Shown: positions 52,741-61,203, counted from the first letter of the stretch. The stretch: 64,000 nucleotides of DNA from Congregibacter brevis (GCF_045689245.1 NZ_CP136865.1:744001-808000); one strand, 5' to 3'. Program-made: numbers and translations. The notes: generated by a model not told the origin, from the letters alone.

Positions 52741-53841
52741 CTATTCGTCGCTTTCCTCGTGTTCCTCTTCCTCTTCCTCTTCATCGTCCTCATCTTCATC
52801 ATCGAATTCTTCGTCGTCGTACCGATCTCGGTCGTCATGATCATCGTAGCGGTCGCGGTCGTCGTACCGATCTCGGTCGTCACGATCATCGTAGCGGTCG
52901 CGGTCGTCGTACCGATCTCGGTCATCACGATCATCGTAGCGGTCGCGGTCGTCGTACCGATCTCGGTCATCACGATCATCGTAGCGGTCGCGGTCGTCGT
53001 ACCGATCTCGGTCATCACGATCATCGTAGCGGTCGCGGTCGTCGTACCGATCTCGGTCATCACGATCATCGTAGCGGTCGCGGTCGTCGTACCGATCTCG
53101 GTCATCACGATCATCGTAGCGGTCGCGGTCGTCGTACCGATCTCGGTCATCACGATCATCGTAGCGGTCGCGGTCGTCGTACCGATCTCGGTCATCACGA
53201 TCGTCATAGCGGTCGCGGTCGTCGTACCGATCTCGGTCATCACGATCATCGTAGCGGTCTCTGTCGTCGTATCGATCTGAGCTGCTAGAGTTCCCGCGGT
53301 ATCGCCCCGACTTCTCATCAGCAAATCCGCGAGGATCATCTTGAGCCAACGGTACCATCGTATAAGTCACGGGGCCGAGAGCGCCCGCGACGTTCACTGT
53401 CAGATTACCGTCCTGTCCAAGTCGAGCAGTCCAAGGCCCAAGTAGCGGTAGATCCTCGCCACTGTACTCACCCGATCCCGTTCGGCGAATGTTCTTAATC
53501 ACCACCATCATCGGTTCGATCTTGAGAACAAATAGATGCAACCATGGATCCAGGGCGTAAGCGCGTCCGGCTTGTATGCGAACGCGCTTGCGGTTCGCTG
53601 AGATCATCCATTCTCCATCAATGGGGGAAACCTCTCCGGCTGGCACTGTATGCATCATCGGCAAGAACGCAGGAATCTGCGGGATTTCGGGAATCGTTGG
53701 AATCTGCGCCTGCGCAGTGAACGTACTGCCTAAAAAGCATAACGCCAACATCCCCTGGGATGCTTTGAAAGAACCAGACAGAATTCGTCTAAGGCCCGCC
53801 AACCCGGTAAGGATGTTCCGCATTTTTATTATGTGACTCAT
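52741..53841 (-). CDS. Secreted protein with RYDDRD tandem repeats and poly-acidic tail
   Basis: A 366-residue protein of unknown family. A long signal region ends in MLALCFLGSTFTAQA (about residue 45). A globular part of about 130 residues follows (PIDGEWMISANRKRVRIQAG, ALDPWLHLFVLKIEP, LPLLGPWTARLGQDGNLTVN). From about residue 190 there are about ten copies of a 15-residue unit made only of Asp, Arg and Tyr (DRDRYDDRDRYDDRD), then a tail DEDEDDEEEEEEE. The repeats are polyampholytic and surely disordered. GGGAA precedes the ATG at 53841. It has its own palindrome and -10 upstream and a terminator downstream. Confidence 0.8.
   Translation of the reverse strand: MSHIIKMRNILTGLAGLRRILSGSFKASQGMLALCFLGSTFTAQAQIPTIPEIPQIPAFLPMMHTVPAGEVSPIDGEWMISANRKRVRIQAGRAYALDPWLHLFVLKIEPMMVVIKNIRRTGSGEYSGEDLPLLGPWTARLGQDGNLTVNVAGALGPVTYTMVPLAQDDPRGFADEKSGRYRGNSSSSDRYDDRDRYDDRDDRDRYDDRDRYDDRDDRDRYDDRDRYDDRDDRDRYDDRDRYDDRDDRDRYDDRDRYDDRDDRDRYDDRDRYDDRDDRDRYDDRDRYDDRDDRDRYDDRDRYDDRDDRDRYDDRDRYDDRDDRDRYDDRDRYDDHDDRDRYDDEEFDDEDEDDEEEEEEEHEESDE
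52816..53275 (-). repeat. 45-bp tandem repeat (about 10 copies) inside a coding region
   Basis: The unit contains GTCGTACCGATCTCGGTC, ACGATCATCG and TAGCGGTCGCG; copies differ at only a few positions, mostly at the array ends. Near-identity implies recent expansion or homogenisation. Because 45 is a multiple of three, copy-number changes keep the frame. The array leaves all frames open on both strands, which creates false ORFs. Confidence 0.92.
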
Positions 53842-53904
53842 GATGCTGTTCCCATGTTAACGTTAGTGTGGTGTGTAGTATGGCTACGTGACGTTATCCG
53901 TGCG

Positions 53905-53922
53905 ATGGGGTAAATCCCCCAA
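53905..53922. promoter_or_regulatory. 18-bp palindromic operator, site 2 (RYDDRD gene)
   Basis: ATGGGGTAAATCCCCCAA, matching site 1 at 16 of 18 positions. Toward the RYDDRD gene, CATACT begins 22 bases after the palindrome (53882 to 53877), the same offset as at the other two sites. Predicted transcript start near 53870 with a 29-nt leader to the ATG at 53841. Confidence 0.72.
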
Positions 53923-53960
53923 TTCTCGCATGCTCCGCAAGTTTTTGGCTTGCCAACACC

Positions 53961-55262
53961 CTATTTGATAGACGGCGTGACAACGACACCCGTAAAAAGT
54001 GGTGTCTTTGATGCGCGTTCGACAATCGCCCATAGAAATGGCCGATCAACGTCGATGTTTCTCTTCGGAAACGTGGGAGGTGCACTGGTAATCTTCGGTA
54101 AGCCAGCTAGAACGGTAATGGCAGCAGCCTTTGCTCCGTTTTCGTCTAAGTCAATTCGGGTGTCCTGTTGGATAAAACTCAACGTTGTACGCCGGGCCCG
54201 TGCTGAACTGCGGGCTACATCGACCATCGGCACATAGTTGGTGTGCTCACCAAAGAGTTTTTGCAGCCCCATGTCAACGCTGATTGGAGATTCGGTATCC
54301 ACTTTAATGCGGTCAGCGTAAGAGAAAGGCGGCATACGTAAGTAGTAGTCATAGACGGTTGCCTCTGTTGACAACACTTTGTGGCTGACCGAATTGAGCT
54401 GATTCACACCCGCATTCTGAATCCATGCTGCGACATCCGACTCTGTTTGCGGAGGAATGTAAATGACCATCGCATACTTCCCTCCCTTGAATGGAATGCT
54501 AAGCCCAATACTGCCATCGGGGTGATCGACGACCCGCGATGTTTGTCTTCCGGCGATGTATGGCAGCTGTGTTGCTGTCTCATCGACGTTCTTAAACTCA
54601 AATTCTGGATCTGCGTTCAGACGACGAAACTGAGTCGCCCAAGCACCTTCAAAATAGGCCGCATTAATAATCAACCAGCTAAGCTCCGACAATGTAATGT
54701 CATCGATTACATCGGTGATTAAGCCTTGTGTTGTCTTTTCAACCCATTGATTGACCATGGCGGCTGCGCCAGGCCTCAAAAAATCCGCATTCTGAATTTC
54801 TGCGTTATACGATTGTTGAACCGCTTTCGAAAAGTCGGAAGAAAAGTAGAAGGGTTGTTTATTATCTGGACCGTTACTCGCCCAGACGGAGTTAACGAGT
54901 GAGAATTCGCCAATCTGACCGTCAGCCCTATGCTGCAGCACTCTACTCAAAAGTTCGGCTACCGCCCTCACATCTGTTGCTGATTCTTCCAATAGAAGAC
55001 TGTCGAGCAACTCCGCTGTGTACCCTTCTGCCCCCTCTCGCAGCATTGCCAGTGCATAAAATAGTGACACCGGGGAGACCATGGAGTTCTCCATCCCCAT
55101 ATGAGCTAGCCTCGCTCGAAGGAGCTGCGCTCCCAAGATGTCTATGCGAGTCGATTCGAGCTGCTGACGGGGTTGAGCTGGCTCTAAGGTAGTCCCCCCC
55201 TCAGATCCCGTAACTATCGCCAGACTCGATACCAAAACCAATGACTTCAGCAGGTTTTTCAT
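53961..55262 (-). CDS. Secreted serpin (serine/cysteine protease inhibitor)
   Basis: A 433-residue bacterial serpin with an N-terminal export segment (LLKSLVLVSSLAIVTGSEGG). The serpin core is evident in MENSMVSPVSLFYALAMLRE, INAAYFEGAWATQF, YAMVIYIPP and the signature DRPFLWAIVERASKTPLFTG. The reactive-loop hinge DENGAKAAAITVL has Gly at P15 and Ala at P12-P10, the pattern of inhibitory serpins. By alignment with alpha-1-antitrypsin spacing (P17 Glu374), P1 is Lys390 in AGLPK-ITS, predicting trypsin-like targets. Its ATG overlaps the histidine kinase stop as ATGA, so it is translated from the kinase mRNA. Confidence 0.93.
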   Translation of the reverse strand: MKNLLKSLVLVSSLAIVTGSEGGTTLEPAQPRQQLESTRIDILGAQLLRARLAHMGMENSMVSPVSLFYALAMLREGAEGYTAELLDSLLLEESATDVRAVAELLSRVLQHRADGQIGEFSLVNSVWASNGPDNKQPFYFSSDFSKAVQQSYNAEIQNADFLRPGAAAMVNQWVEKTTQGLITDVIDDITLSELSWLIINAAYFEGAWATQFRRLNADPEFEFKNVDETATQLPYIAGRQTSRVVDHPDGSIGLSIPFKGGKYAMVIYIPPQTESDVAAWIQNAGVNQLNSVSHKVLSTEATVYDYYLRMPPFSYADRIKVDTESPISVDMGLQKLFGEHTNYVPMVDVARSSARARRTTLSFIQQDTRIDLDENGAKAAAITVLAGLPKITSAPPTFPKRNIDVDRPFLWAIVERASKTPLFTGVVVTPSIK

Positions 55263-56821
55263 CTTATTTCTCCCAGAGAAAGATCTTCATCACTCGAACG
55301 ACAAGAGAAAGGCATATCGACAGAAATTGACGTACCGCGGTTTAGGGCTGTTTCCACAGACAAGTGGAAGCCTTGCGATTCACATAGTTCGTCTACGATA
55401 CTTAATCCAAGACCATGACCATCCGAGTTCGCGCCTTTTTTTCCCGGCTTTTTCAATGCATCTACTGACTCCGGCGCCATCCCCACGCCATCATCATGAA
55501 TGACAAACCGAGCGCCACTAGATATCCGTCTAAATCCAACAAGAATGCGGGTGGCTTGAGAATGGCGGATCGCATTACCGAGTAAGTTACTCATGACTCG
55601 CATCGCCGCTAAGGGTTCGATAAGGAGATCAACCTCTACCGACCGTGAACGTAACTCAATGCACTCCTCTCGCGCATCTGCGATAAACATTTGAACGAGG
55701 CTATCGATGAGAAAAACAGTTGATACGCGCGCCTCCTGCGCAACATCGATGTCGCCAGCTAGTCCCACTTCAGTATCATGGGTTTGCTCAACGTAGGTAG
55801 CCGCTAAATCGCCTATATAGTCAACCGCACGAGACAGATGAATAGACTTCTGTGGATCGATTGACTGTTGCTCAATCGCCGTGCGCAGCGCGGCGATCGG
55901 TTGCATGAGATCATGCGACACTGTGGCGAGCTGAGCTTTAGTCTTTGCTGCAGCCGCTTCTGCGCGAAGATACTGTCGTTCAGATTCGAGTAACTCGCTT
56001 TGCATTTTCGTTTCATTCTGGGCAGCTTGAAGTGCCGCACGTTCGGCCGCCTCTTGCTGTTGTCTGCTAATGAAAGCGCGCCAAAGTACGATCCCCAGCG
56101 AAAACGCTGCGCATAGACTTAAACCCCAGCGATTTACCTGATTCAATTCGAGCTGGGAAAATCCGTTTCCGAAAAAGTGTTGCGAGTAAAACACTGCGTA
56201 AAAGGCGCCAACCACAGTTGGAAACGCCCTAATCAACTGCAGGAGCCGTTTGTCCAGGCCACGCCATGTTAGCGGGGGCAATATCTGGCAGAACAGCATT
56301 GTAAAAAAGAGAACATTGGCTGGGATCCACATTATTGCCAGTGAAATCCGCATAAGCCAGAGTGGGGTGCTGACTGCCAGCACAGCAGCGAAGGCACCAA
56401 GTACGTTAAACCATCTGCGCAACGCAAAAAACGGGTGTGTACGCTCGAGATTGGCACCAATCAACCAGAAGCCAAATGCAGTGCTGCTGGTGTAAATCAG
56501 AAAAGGAACTACCCAAATAGCGAAGTCACTACCGCCCAACAGGTAGGGAATAAACCCGTCCATTGCTGCAATATTGATGAGCATAAGTGTGGAAAAAAAA
56601 ACGTAGCTTAGCCACGCATAAGCGCGATAAGCCACCACGATTAGCATCGAGAAAACGACAGCACTAATGCTAAACGAATAAAACGCGGCATCGGCGTAGG
56701 AGAGGTTATATCCTTCAGTTAGCGCCCATGCATTTGGCGACAAGGAACAAAAAATCATTGCCGCAGACGTCGCAAATAGACGCCGGAATTCTGTTTCCAG
56801 CCTTCGCGGTTCTAAGGTCAT
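55259..56821 (-). CDS. Multi-TM sensor histidine kinase
   Basis: A 520-residue kinase. The first about 260 residues are hydrophobic with about seven or eight membrane helices and no large periplasmic loop. A coiled coil (QQQEAAERAALQAAQNETKM) leads to the H box VSHDLMQPIAALRTA (His303), N box NLLGNAIRHS, and G boxes IHDDGVGM and GHGLGLSIV. The ATG at 56821 is favoured over a TTG at 56869 because the predicted promoter start (near 56849) lies between them. The stop overlaps the serpin start. The response regulator gene lies immediately upstream. Confidence 0.92.
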   Translation of the reverse strand: MTLEPRRLETEFRRLFATSAAMIFCSLSPNAWALTEGYNLSYADAAFYSFSISAVVFSMLIVVAYRAYAWLSYVFFSTLMLINIAAMDGFIPYLLGGSDFAIWVVPFLIYTSSTAFGFWLIGANLERTHPFFALRRWFNVLGAFAAVLAVSTPLWLMRISLAIMWIPANVLFFTMLFCQILPPLTWRGLDKRLLQLIRAFPTVVGAFYAVFYSQHFFGNGFSQLELNQVNRWGLSLCAAFSLGIVLWRAFISRQQQEAAERAALQAAQNETKMQSELLESERQYLRAEAAAAKTKAQLATVSHDLMQPIAALRTAIEQQSIDPQKSIHLSRAVDYIGDLAATYVEQTHDTEVGLAGDIDVAQEARVSTVFLIDSLVQMFIADAREECIELRSRSVEVDLLIEPLAAMRVMSNLLGNAIRHSQATRILVGFRRISSGARFVIHDDGVGMAPESVDALKKPGKKGANSDGHGLGLSIVDELCESQGFHLSVETALNRGTSISVDMPFSCRSSDEDLSLGEIR

Positions 56822-56883
56822 GGAGACACTCGCTCTATATTGTTTGTTGCCTCGAATTATTTCGTACAATGTGCTCGACTAAT

Positions 56884-56901
56884 ATGGGGCATTTACCCCA
56901 T
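56884..56901. promoter_or_regulatory. 18-bp palindromic operator, site 3 (kinase-serpin operon)
   Basis: ATGGGGCATTTACCCCAT, lying between the response-regulator stop (56907) and the kinase start. Toward the kinase, AATAAT begins 22 bases after the palindrome (56861 to 56856). This gives a predicted start near 56849 and a 28-nt leader to ATG 56821, so kinase and serpin can be induced separately from the regulator gene. Confidence 0.75.
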
Positions 56902-56906
56902 AACGC

Positions 56907-57554
56907 CTACTCTGCGATTACCAATCCATCGCGAATCGCTTTCGCCATAAGTTGTGCAACAGAATGTACGTCCAGTTTTTGCATCATGCTGGTGCGATGC
57001 TTGTCTACGGTCTTGGGACTTAGAAACAATTCTGCCGCTATCTCTTTGTTCGATTTACCGGCCACAATTTTTGCTAGTACTTGCTGCTCTCTGTTGGTGA
57101 GCCGTTCCTTTTGCGAGTGAGCTTTGAGGACCGACATTAACGAAGTTTCTACAACGCGTCCGCCCTCGACGATCAACGGTATTTGATCTCGCATCGAGTT
57201 CACTGAGCTTCCTTTAGAAAACAAACCATCGACGCCTTGCTCTACAAGCGACGCAAGAACTCCCGATGCAACTACGCCAGTGAAAACTATTATTCGAGTT
57301 TCGGGGCTCCAGCGTTTTAAGTCGTGTACGATTTCTGAACCATTCGCGAAAGGCATAGAAACGTCTAAGAAAAGAATCTGCGGCTTGTGCGCTTTTGTTT
57401 GAGCGAGGGCCTCAAGACCATTAGACGCGTAAGCAACAACGTTGTATTGATACTCTCCTCTGTTGCCTGGCTGAGAAAGTAGTTCGGTTATCGCATCACG
57501 AATGATTTCATGATCATCCGCAATCACAACCTCAATAGTTTTAGCTGCATCCAT
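56907..57554 (-). CDS. NarL/FixJ-type response regulator
   Basis: A 215-residue regulator. The receiver has the acidic pair in VVIADDHE (Asp13, Asp14), the phosphorylation site Asp64 in ILFLDVSMP, and a Lys in LFSKGSS. The C-terminal LuxR HTH is LTNREQQVLAKIVAGKSNKE followed by IAAELFLSPKTVDKHRTSMMQKL. It is the cognate partner of the adjacent kinase and the best candidate to bind the three palindromes, whose arms (ATGGGGTA) resemble NarL half-sites in composition. No palindrome lies upstream of this gene itself. Confidence 0.93.
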   Translation of the reverse strand: MDAAKTIEVVIADDHEIIRDAITELLSQPGNRGEYQYNVVAYASNGLEALAQTKAHKPQILFLDVSMPFANGSEIVHDLKRWSPETRIIVFTGVVASGVLASLVEQGVDGLFSKGSSVNSMRDQIPLIVEGGRVVETSLMSVLKAHSQKERLTNREQQVLAKIVAGKSNKEIAAELFLSPKTVDKHRTSMMQKLDVHSVAQLMAKAIRDGLVIAE

Positions 57555-57847
57555 GCTTGAAATCTTTATCCAATCCTAACTGCTGGCTACGCGCGTGCAC
57601 ATAAGTCTACATAGCTGAGACGTGCATCTGCGAATGTTATCGTACATGCAGCAGGACGACCGTGACACACGAAAAAGCGCGTAAACAGATGCCGCCTAGA
57701 GACTTAGCTCGACCAGATAAGTGGAGCTATACGCCAACGCTTACCCAAGACTTTGGGAAAATTTTAGTCTCAGCATGTAGTATTGCGCGCATCACTTTGC
57801 ATGAACCCTACGTGACCCCCTATCCCCACGTTCGAGACTCCCAAACA

Positions 57848-58609
57848 ATGCTTCTACGCCGCGTCACCCAGCACATCACAGAACAGAACTGGTTCGCTGT
57901 CGTAGTGGACTTTGTCATCGTCGTTTTCGGTGTATTTGTCGGTCTTCAGGTTCAAGAGTGGCAGTCAGAGCGAGAGTTGTTACAACAAGAAACACAGTAT
58001 CTTTTTGAACTACGTAAGGAAGTCTCCCTTAACACTGAACTGTTGCAAAATCGTGTTGACGTTATGGCCCAAGTTGTGGCGTCGGGTGAGCGAGCGGTCG
58101 CTTTCCTCGACGCGGGTAGGCCCTGCGAAGTGGATTGCTGGCCCGTCCTCGTGGACTTTTTTGCCGCTTCACAGGTACTGTTCTCACCGCTACGCAAAGC
58201 GGTGTTTGATGAAATGCAGCGACTGGGTCTTTTGCGCGCAACGGCCGTGAAAAATGCTGTGGAACCCTTCTATGTGCTCAACGAAACAATTATCTCAGGT
58301 CTCGATTCATCACCTAGTTACCGCCAGATGTTTCGAAAACTGATTAGCGTGCGCGCGCACGCTGCACTGTGGGGCGCTTGCCATCGAATGAATGGCGTCT
58401 CCGAATCCCTTCAAATTGATTGCTCGCCGGGAATTCCAAAGGACGAAACGATCGAACTGCTGGAAAGAATCCGTGCCCACAGCGAGATCAAAGATGAGCT
58501 CAACTATTGGGTTGGTATGCACTATCTTTACAGCCCGATAACATTGGACGTGGTGGAAAGTGGTAAGTCAGCCGTTCGCGCGATTAATACGGAGCTCTCG
58601 ACGCGCTGA
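57848..58609 (+). CDS. DUF6090-like single-TM protein
   Basis: A 253-residue protein of an uncharacterised family. The N-terminus MLLRRVTQHITEQNWFAVVV with DFVIVVFGVFVGLQVQEW is the family signature: a short amphipathic region and one membrane helix. A coiled-coil segment (QSERELLQQETQYLFELRKE) and a helical C-terminal domain follow. The ATG at 57848 is chosen because the upstream open frame (from 57662) does not fit the family. It is divergent from the response regulator with about 290 bp between; that gap shows no motif I can name. A truncated relative sits at 42195. Confidence 0.75.
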   Translation: MLLRRVTQHITEQNWFAVVVDFVIVVFGVFVGLQVQEWQSERELLQQETQYLFELRKEVSLNTELLQNRVDVMAQVVASGERAVAFLDAGRPCEVDCWPVLVDFFAASQVLFSPLRKAVFDEMQRLGLLRATAVKNAVEPFYVLNETIISGLDSSPSYRQMFRKLISVRAHAALWGACHRMNGVSESLQIDCSPGIPKDETIELLERIRAHSEIKDELNYWVGMHYLYSPITLDVVESGKSAVRAINTELSTR

Positions 58610-58685
58610 TCTCTTAAGCGCAATGACTTGAGTTCGCTTCGTCAAATGATGGTGATTGCGACAACCCGCCCAATCTGCATTACTC

Positions 58686-58793
58686 GGCTCTACCCACTTA
58701 AGGGTGACGCACCGGTTTTCATTACACTCGGTTGATAGCGCCACCCCAGCCAGAATGCGTCATGAATCCCAATCGACGCTATTCAATGTCGTG
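58686..58793. mobile_element. ISL3-family relic B next to the RpiB-family gene
   Basis: It starts with GGCTCTACCCACTTAA, identical to the left end of the intact IS, and keeps CACCGG. The minus strand then encodes a degraded RRLGFMTHSGWGGAINRV-stop transposase tail. It ends exactly at the isomerase stop codon. About 100 bp remain of the element. Confidence 0.75.
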
Positions 58794-59426
58794 TTACAAC
58801 GACTTCAGATACTCCGACATCTCCTCATCCTTGGCGTTCGCGTAAAAGAGTTCCGCAAAACGCTCTCCGGCAATCGTCGCCCGCAGTAGGTCCTGATCGA
58901 CCGTTTTGAGCACACTCAGCATGTTGTGGCAGCTGGCGGCCTTCATGTCTGCAAGGATACCTCGGTTCTTTGCCATGATGGCCGCGCGCTCTTTCGGGTA
59001 GCCGACGCCGCGCTCGTGTTCAAAGAGCTTGCGATAGCAGTCTTCGAGGTTGAGCTCTGCTGCCCAACCAAACCCCTTTGCGTAAGGCATGGACATGGCG
59101 TTGCCGTCATTGATCTGTCCAAATAGGAATGCATCTGTGGGGTCGATGACAAGACCACAGAAGACGCCGGGCATAGAGTTGCATGCCAGCATGGAGCCCA
59201 TGCCTGTGCCGCAACCGGTGATCACAAAATCTGCGGCGCCGGAGTTCAACAGAATGCCCGTGAGCAGACCATTCATGACGTAAGTCAGGCTCGCCTCATC
59301 ATCTGCGCTGTACATTCCGTAGTGGTGAACTTCGTGGCCAAGGGGCTCTGCGATGTTCTTAAGCGCTGTATGGACGATGTCGCTCTTGGCGGCCTGGCTA
59401 TTTTCGATAATCAGTGCAATCTTCAT
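58794..59426 (-). CDS. RpiB/LacAB-family sugar-phosphate isomerase
   Basis: A 210-residue isomerase longer than canonical RpiB. MKIALIIENSQAAKSDIVHT is the N-terminal strand, and ITGCGTGMGSMLACNSMPGV is the family's catalytic loop with Cys and the following Gly-rich turn; NDGNAMSMPYAKG follows. Family members of this longer type occur in uronate and polysaccharide clusters. It lies 70 bp downstream of the beta-helix lyase on the same strand, supporting a role in processing of the released sugar. The last 48 bp are duplicated at 50409. Confidence 0.87.
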   Translation of the reverse strand: MKIALIIENSQAAKSDIVHTALKNIAEPLGHEVHHYGMYSADDEASLTYVMNGLLTGILLNSGAADFVITGCGTGMGSMLACNSMPGVFCGLVIDPTDAFLFGQINDGNAMSMPYAKGFGWAAELNLEDCYRKLFEHERGVGYPKERAAIMAKNRGILADMKAASCHNMLSVLKTVDQDLLRATIAGERFAELFYANAKDEEMSEYLKSL

Positions 59427-59496
59427 GTTTGTAGCCTCATTTGTAGCATCAAAAGTTGTTTGTTCTATTTTGCCCGCGCATTTTCTGATCCCGCTA

Positions 59497-61203
59497 TTAC
59501 TCGGCTAGATCCTTTTGCCGAAGGCGGAGCTGGTGTTCGTAAAGAGAGGGTATGACCCCGACCTTCTCGTTCATTTTGGTTACGTAAGCTTGCGGCCGAT
59601 AATCGAGCTCGAAGTGTCGGTTACCGTGGAGGCCGATGATCCGGGCATCCGGCCCTTCGTCAACGCCCTGGATCGTCACAGTTTCATCGGAGCTGGCTCC
59701 ACCGGTGATCAGTATCCGCAGGTTCCAGTTGGTGTTGTAGGCACCGTGTCCCGGCTGCCAATACGGCGCGCCGCTGCCATCAAATACCGGGGCTACCGGC
59801 CCATCGTCCGAGGAGTGCGCGGGCATATGCAGGGTCACCTGATCGTAGAGATTCTGGTGATTGGCCCCCGCGTGCTGATCGAGTGTGGGGGTAACGAACA
59901 CCTCCGCATTTTTGTACACACACTTTGTCGACTGCGTATTGAAAGTTAGGGAGTGCCGAACGGGATTCATGACTCGAAGATCTTCAATCAGTACGTTGTG
60001 CACATTTCCCAGATGTACGCCGTAGTGCGCGGGCCTAGATCCATCAGTCACGATGTTGGAGTAAGTCAGATTGGCGCTGCTGTAGCTAAGGATGCCGCTG
60101 TCTGCGTTGGTGATGCGCACGTCTCTAACCCATGAATCAAACGAGCTTGTGAAGTAGATGCCGTTGTAACCTTGCTCCAGGTGATGACCGAAGTGAGGAG
60201 CGACGGGGAACTCGAGGTGTAGATCCTCAATCCCCACATTCACGAGGCCATCCCAGGCTGAGACCTGGGCGGGGATGGTCTCGTTGATGTCGTGAAGCAG
60301 TGCGTCGGCGAGCGTAAGGGTTCGCCCATCCACGCTCAGGACTCGCAATGTCTGGCGCACGAGCGGCCGCTCGGGAAAGGACCAGTGATGAGAGCCGGCC
60401 AGCTCTGAGTGGCTACCGTAAAGCGATTTGATGATCCCCGCCTCGGGACCGTCGCGGTTGATCCACTGAATCTGGACGATGTCTCCTTTCTTGATCGAGC
60501 CCGCGTTCGCGACTTCTACTGTGCTCTGACCGCGCACACCTTTGGTGATGTCCGTTATTTTCGTGGGTTGTGGATCCCTGTCGGCGAGATATGCAGCGGG
60601 CCGTGCGCCTGGCTTTTGTATCCATATAAAGCCGCCGCTCCACGAGTACTCGGAGAAGTATTCGTTAACGTTTCGTTCCGGCTCAATCTGCCGCTTATCC
60701 AGGGTCCTGATGTACTCCCGCAATTCATCCAGTGATGAGGACTTATCTATCTGGTTAAGAGGACGCGGGAACGAAAGGGTTGTGCCGTTATCTCCGGCGC
60801 CCATGCCTCGTACTGTGATATCCGAGCGCTCGATTTTTAGTACGTCTGAGATGCGGTAGCGGCCCTTTTCAAAATGAACGACAACAGGGCCTTTCGTGTT
60901 GCGCGCAGCTTTGAGTGCGGCTCTGACAGCTTGTGTATCATCTCGACTGTCGTCGGCGTGGGCACCGAATTCGTCCACGCTGATGACGCTCCCGGTAGCA
61001 CGCGGGAGTGGCTTTACACCGTTTTTGTATCCCGCATAAGAAAAGTCCGGGAGAAAATTTCCATCCATTAATGTCCCTAAGGACATTTCTTCGGATGGAT
61101 CACCTTGGACGCTGTTTCGCTTGCCCCCGGGGATTTCTTGGGACACTCCGGCTCCGGCGAACAAGCCTAAAAAAACTATAGTTATCAATGTTTTATGATT
61201 CAA
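59497..61203 (-). CDS. Secreted right-handed beta-helix protein, pectate-lyase superfamily
   Basis: A 568-residue exported protein (signal TLITIVFLGLFAGAGVSQE). The N-terminal turn VISVDEFGAHADDSRDDTQA with VRAALKAA and GPVVVHFEKGRYRISDVL is the Pectate_lyase_3/GH28-like entry of a parallel beta-helix. The middle repeats (VRDVRITNADSGILSYSSAN, NVHNVLIEDLRVMNPVRHSL) are helix rungs. Whether it is a lyase or a hydrolase, and on which polysaccharide, cannot be read. The start is a TTG at 61203. It is divergent from the TonB receptor and upstream of the isomerase, so it is a core enzyme of the locus. Confidence 0.82.
   Translation of the reverse strand: MNHKTLITIVFLGLFAGAGVSQEIPGGKRNSVQGDPSEEMSLGTLMDGNFLPDFSYAGYKNGVKPLPRATGSVISVDEFGAHADDSRDDTQAVRAALKAARNTKGPVVVHFEKGRYRISDVLKIERSDITVRGMGAGDNGTTLSFPRPLNQIDKSSSLDELREYIRTLDKRQIEPERNVNEYFSEYSWSGGFIWIQKPGARPAAYLADRDPQPTKITDITKGVRGQSTVEVANAGSIKKGDIVQIQWINRDGPEAGIIKSLYGSHSELAGSHHWSFPERPLVRQTLRVLSVDGRTLTLADALLHDINETIPAQVSAWDGLVNVGIEDLHLEFPVAPHFGHHLEQGYNGIYFTSSFDSWVRDVRITNADSGILSYSSANLTYSNIVTDGSRPAHYGVHLGNVHNVLIEDLRVMNPVRHSLTFNTQSTKCVYKNAEVFVTPTLDQHAGANHQNLYDQVTLHMPAHSSDDGPVAPVFDGSGAPYWQPGHGAYNTNWNLRILITGGASSDETVTIQGVDEGPDARIIGLHGNRHFELDYRPQAYVTKMNEKVGVIPSLYEHQLRLRQKDLAE

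Noticed and set aside
52816..53275. Regularly spaced repeats resembling a CRISPR array
   Set aside because: The units are contiguous 45-bp tandem repeats without unique spacers and they encode protein; no cas genes are present.
52675..53339. Long open frames on both strands across the 45-bp repeat array
   Set aside because: The repeat unit is a multiple of three and lacks stops in several frames, so all frames stay open. Only the minus-strand frame with signal peptide, ribosome-binding site, promoter and terminator is credible.
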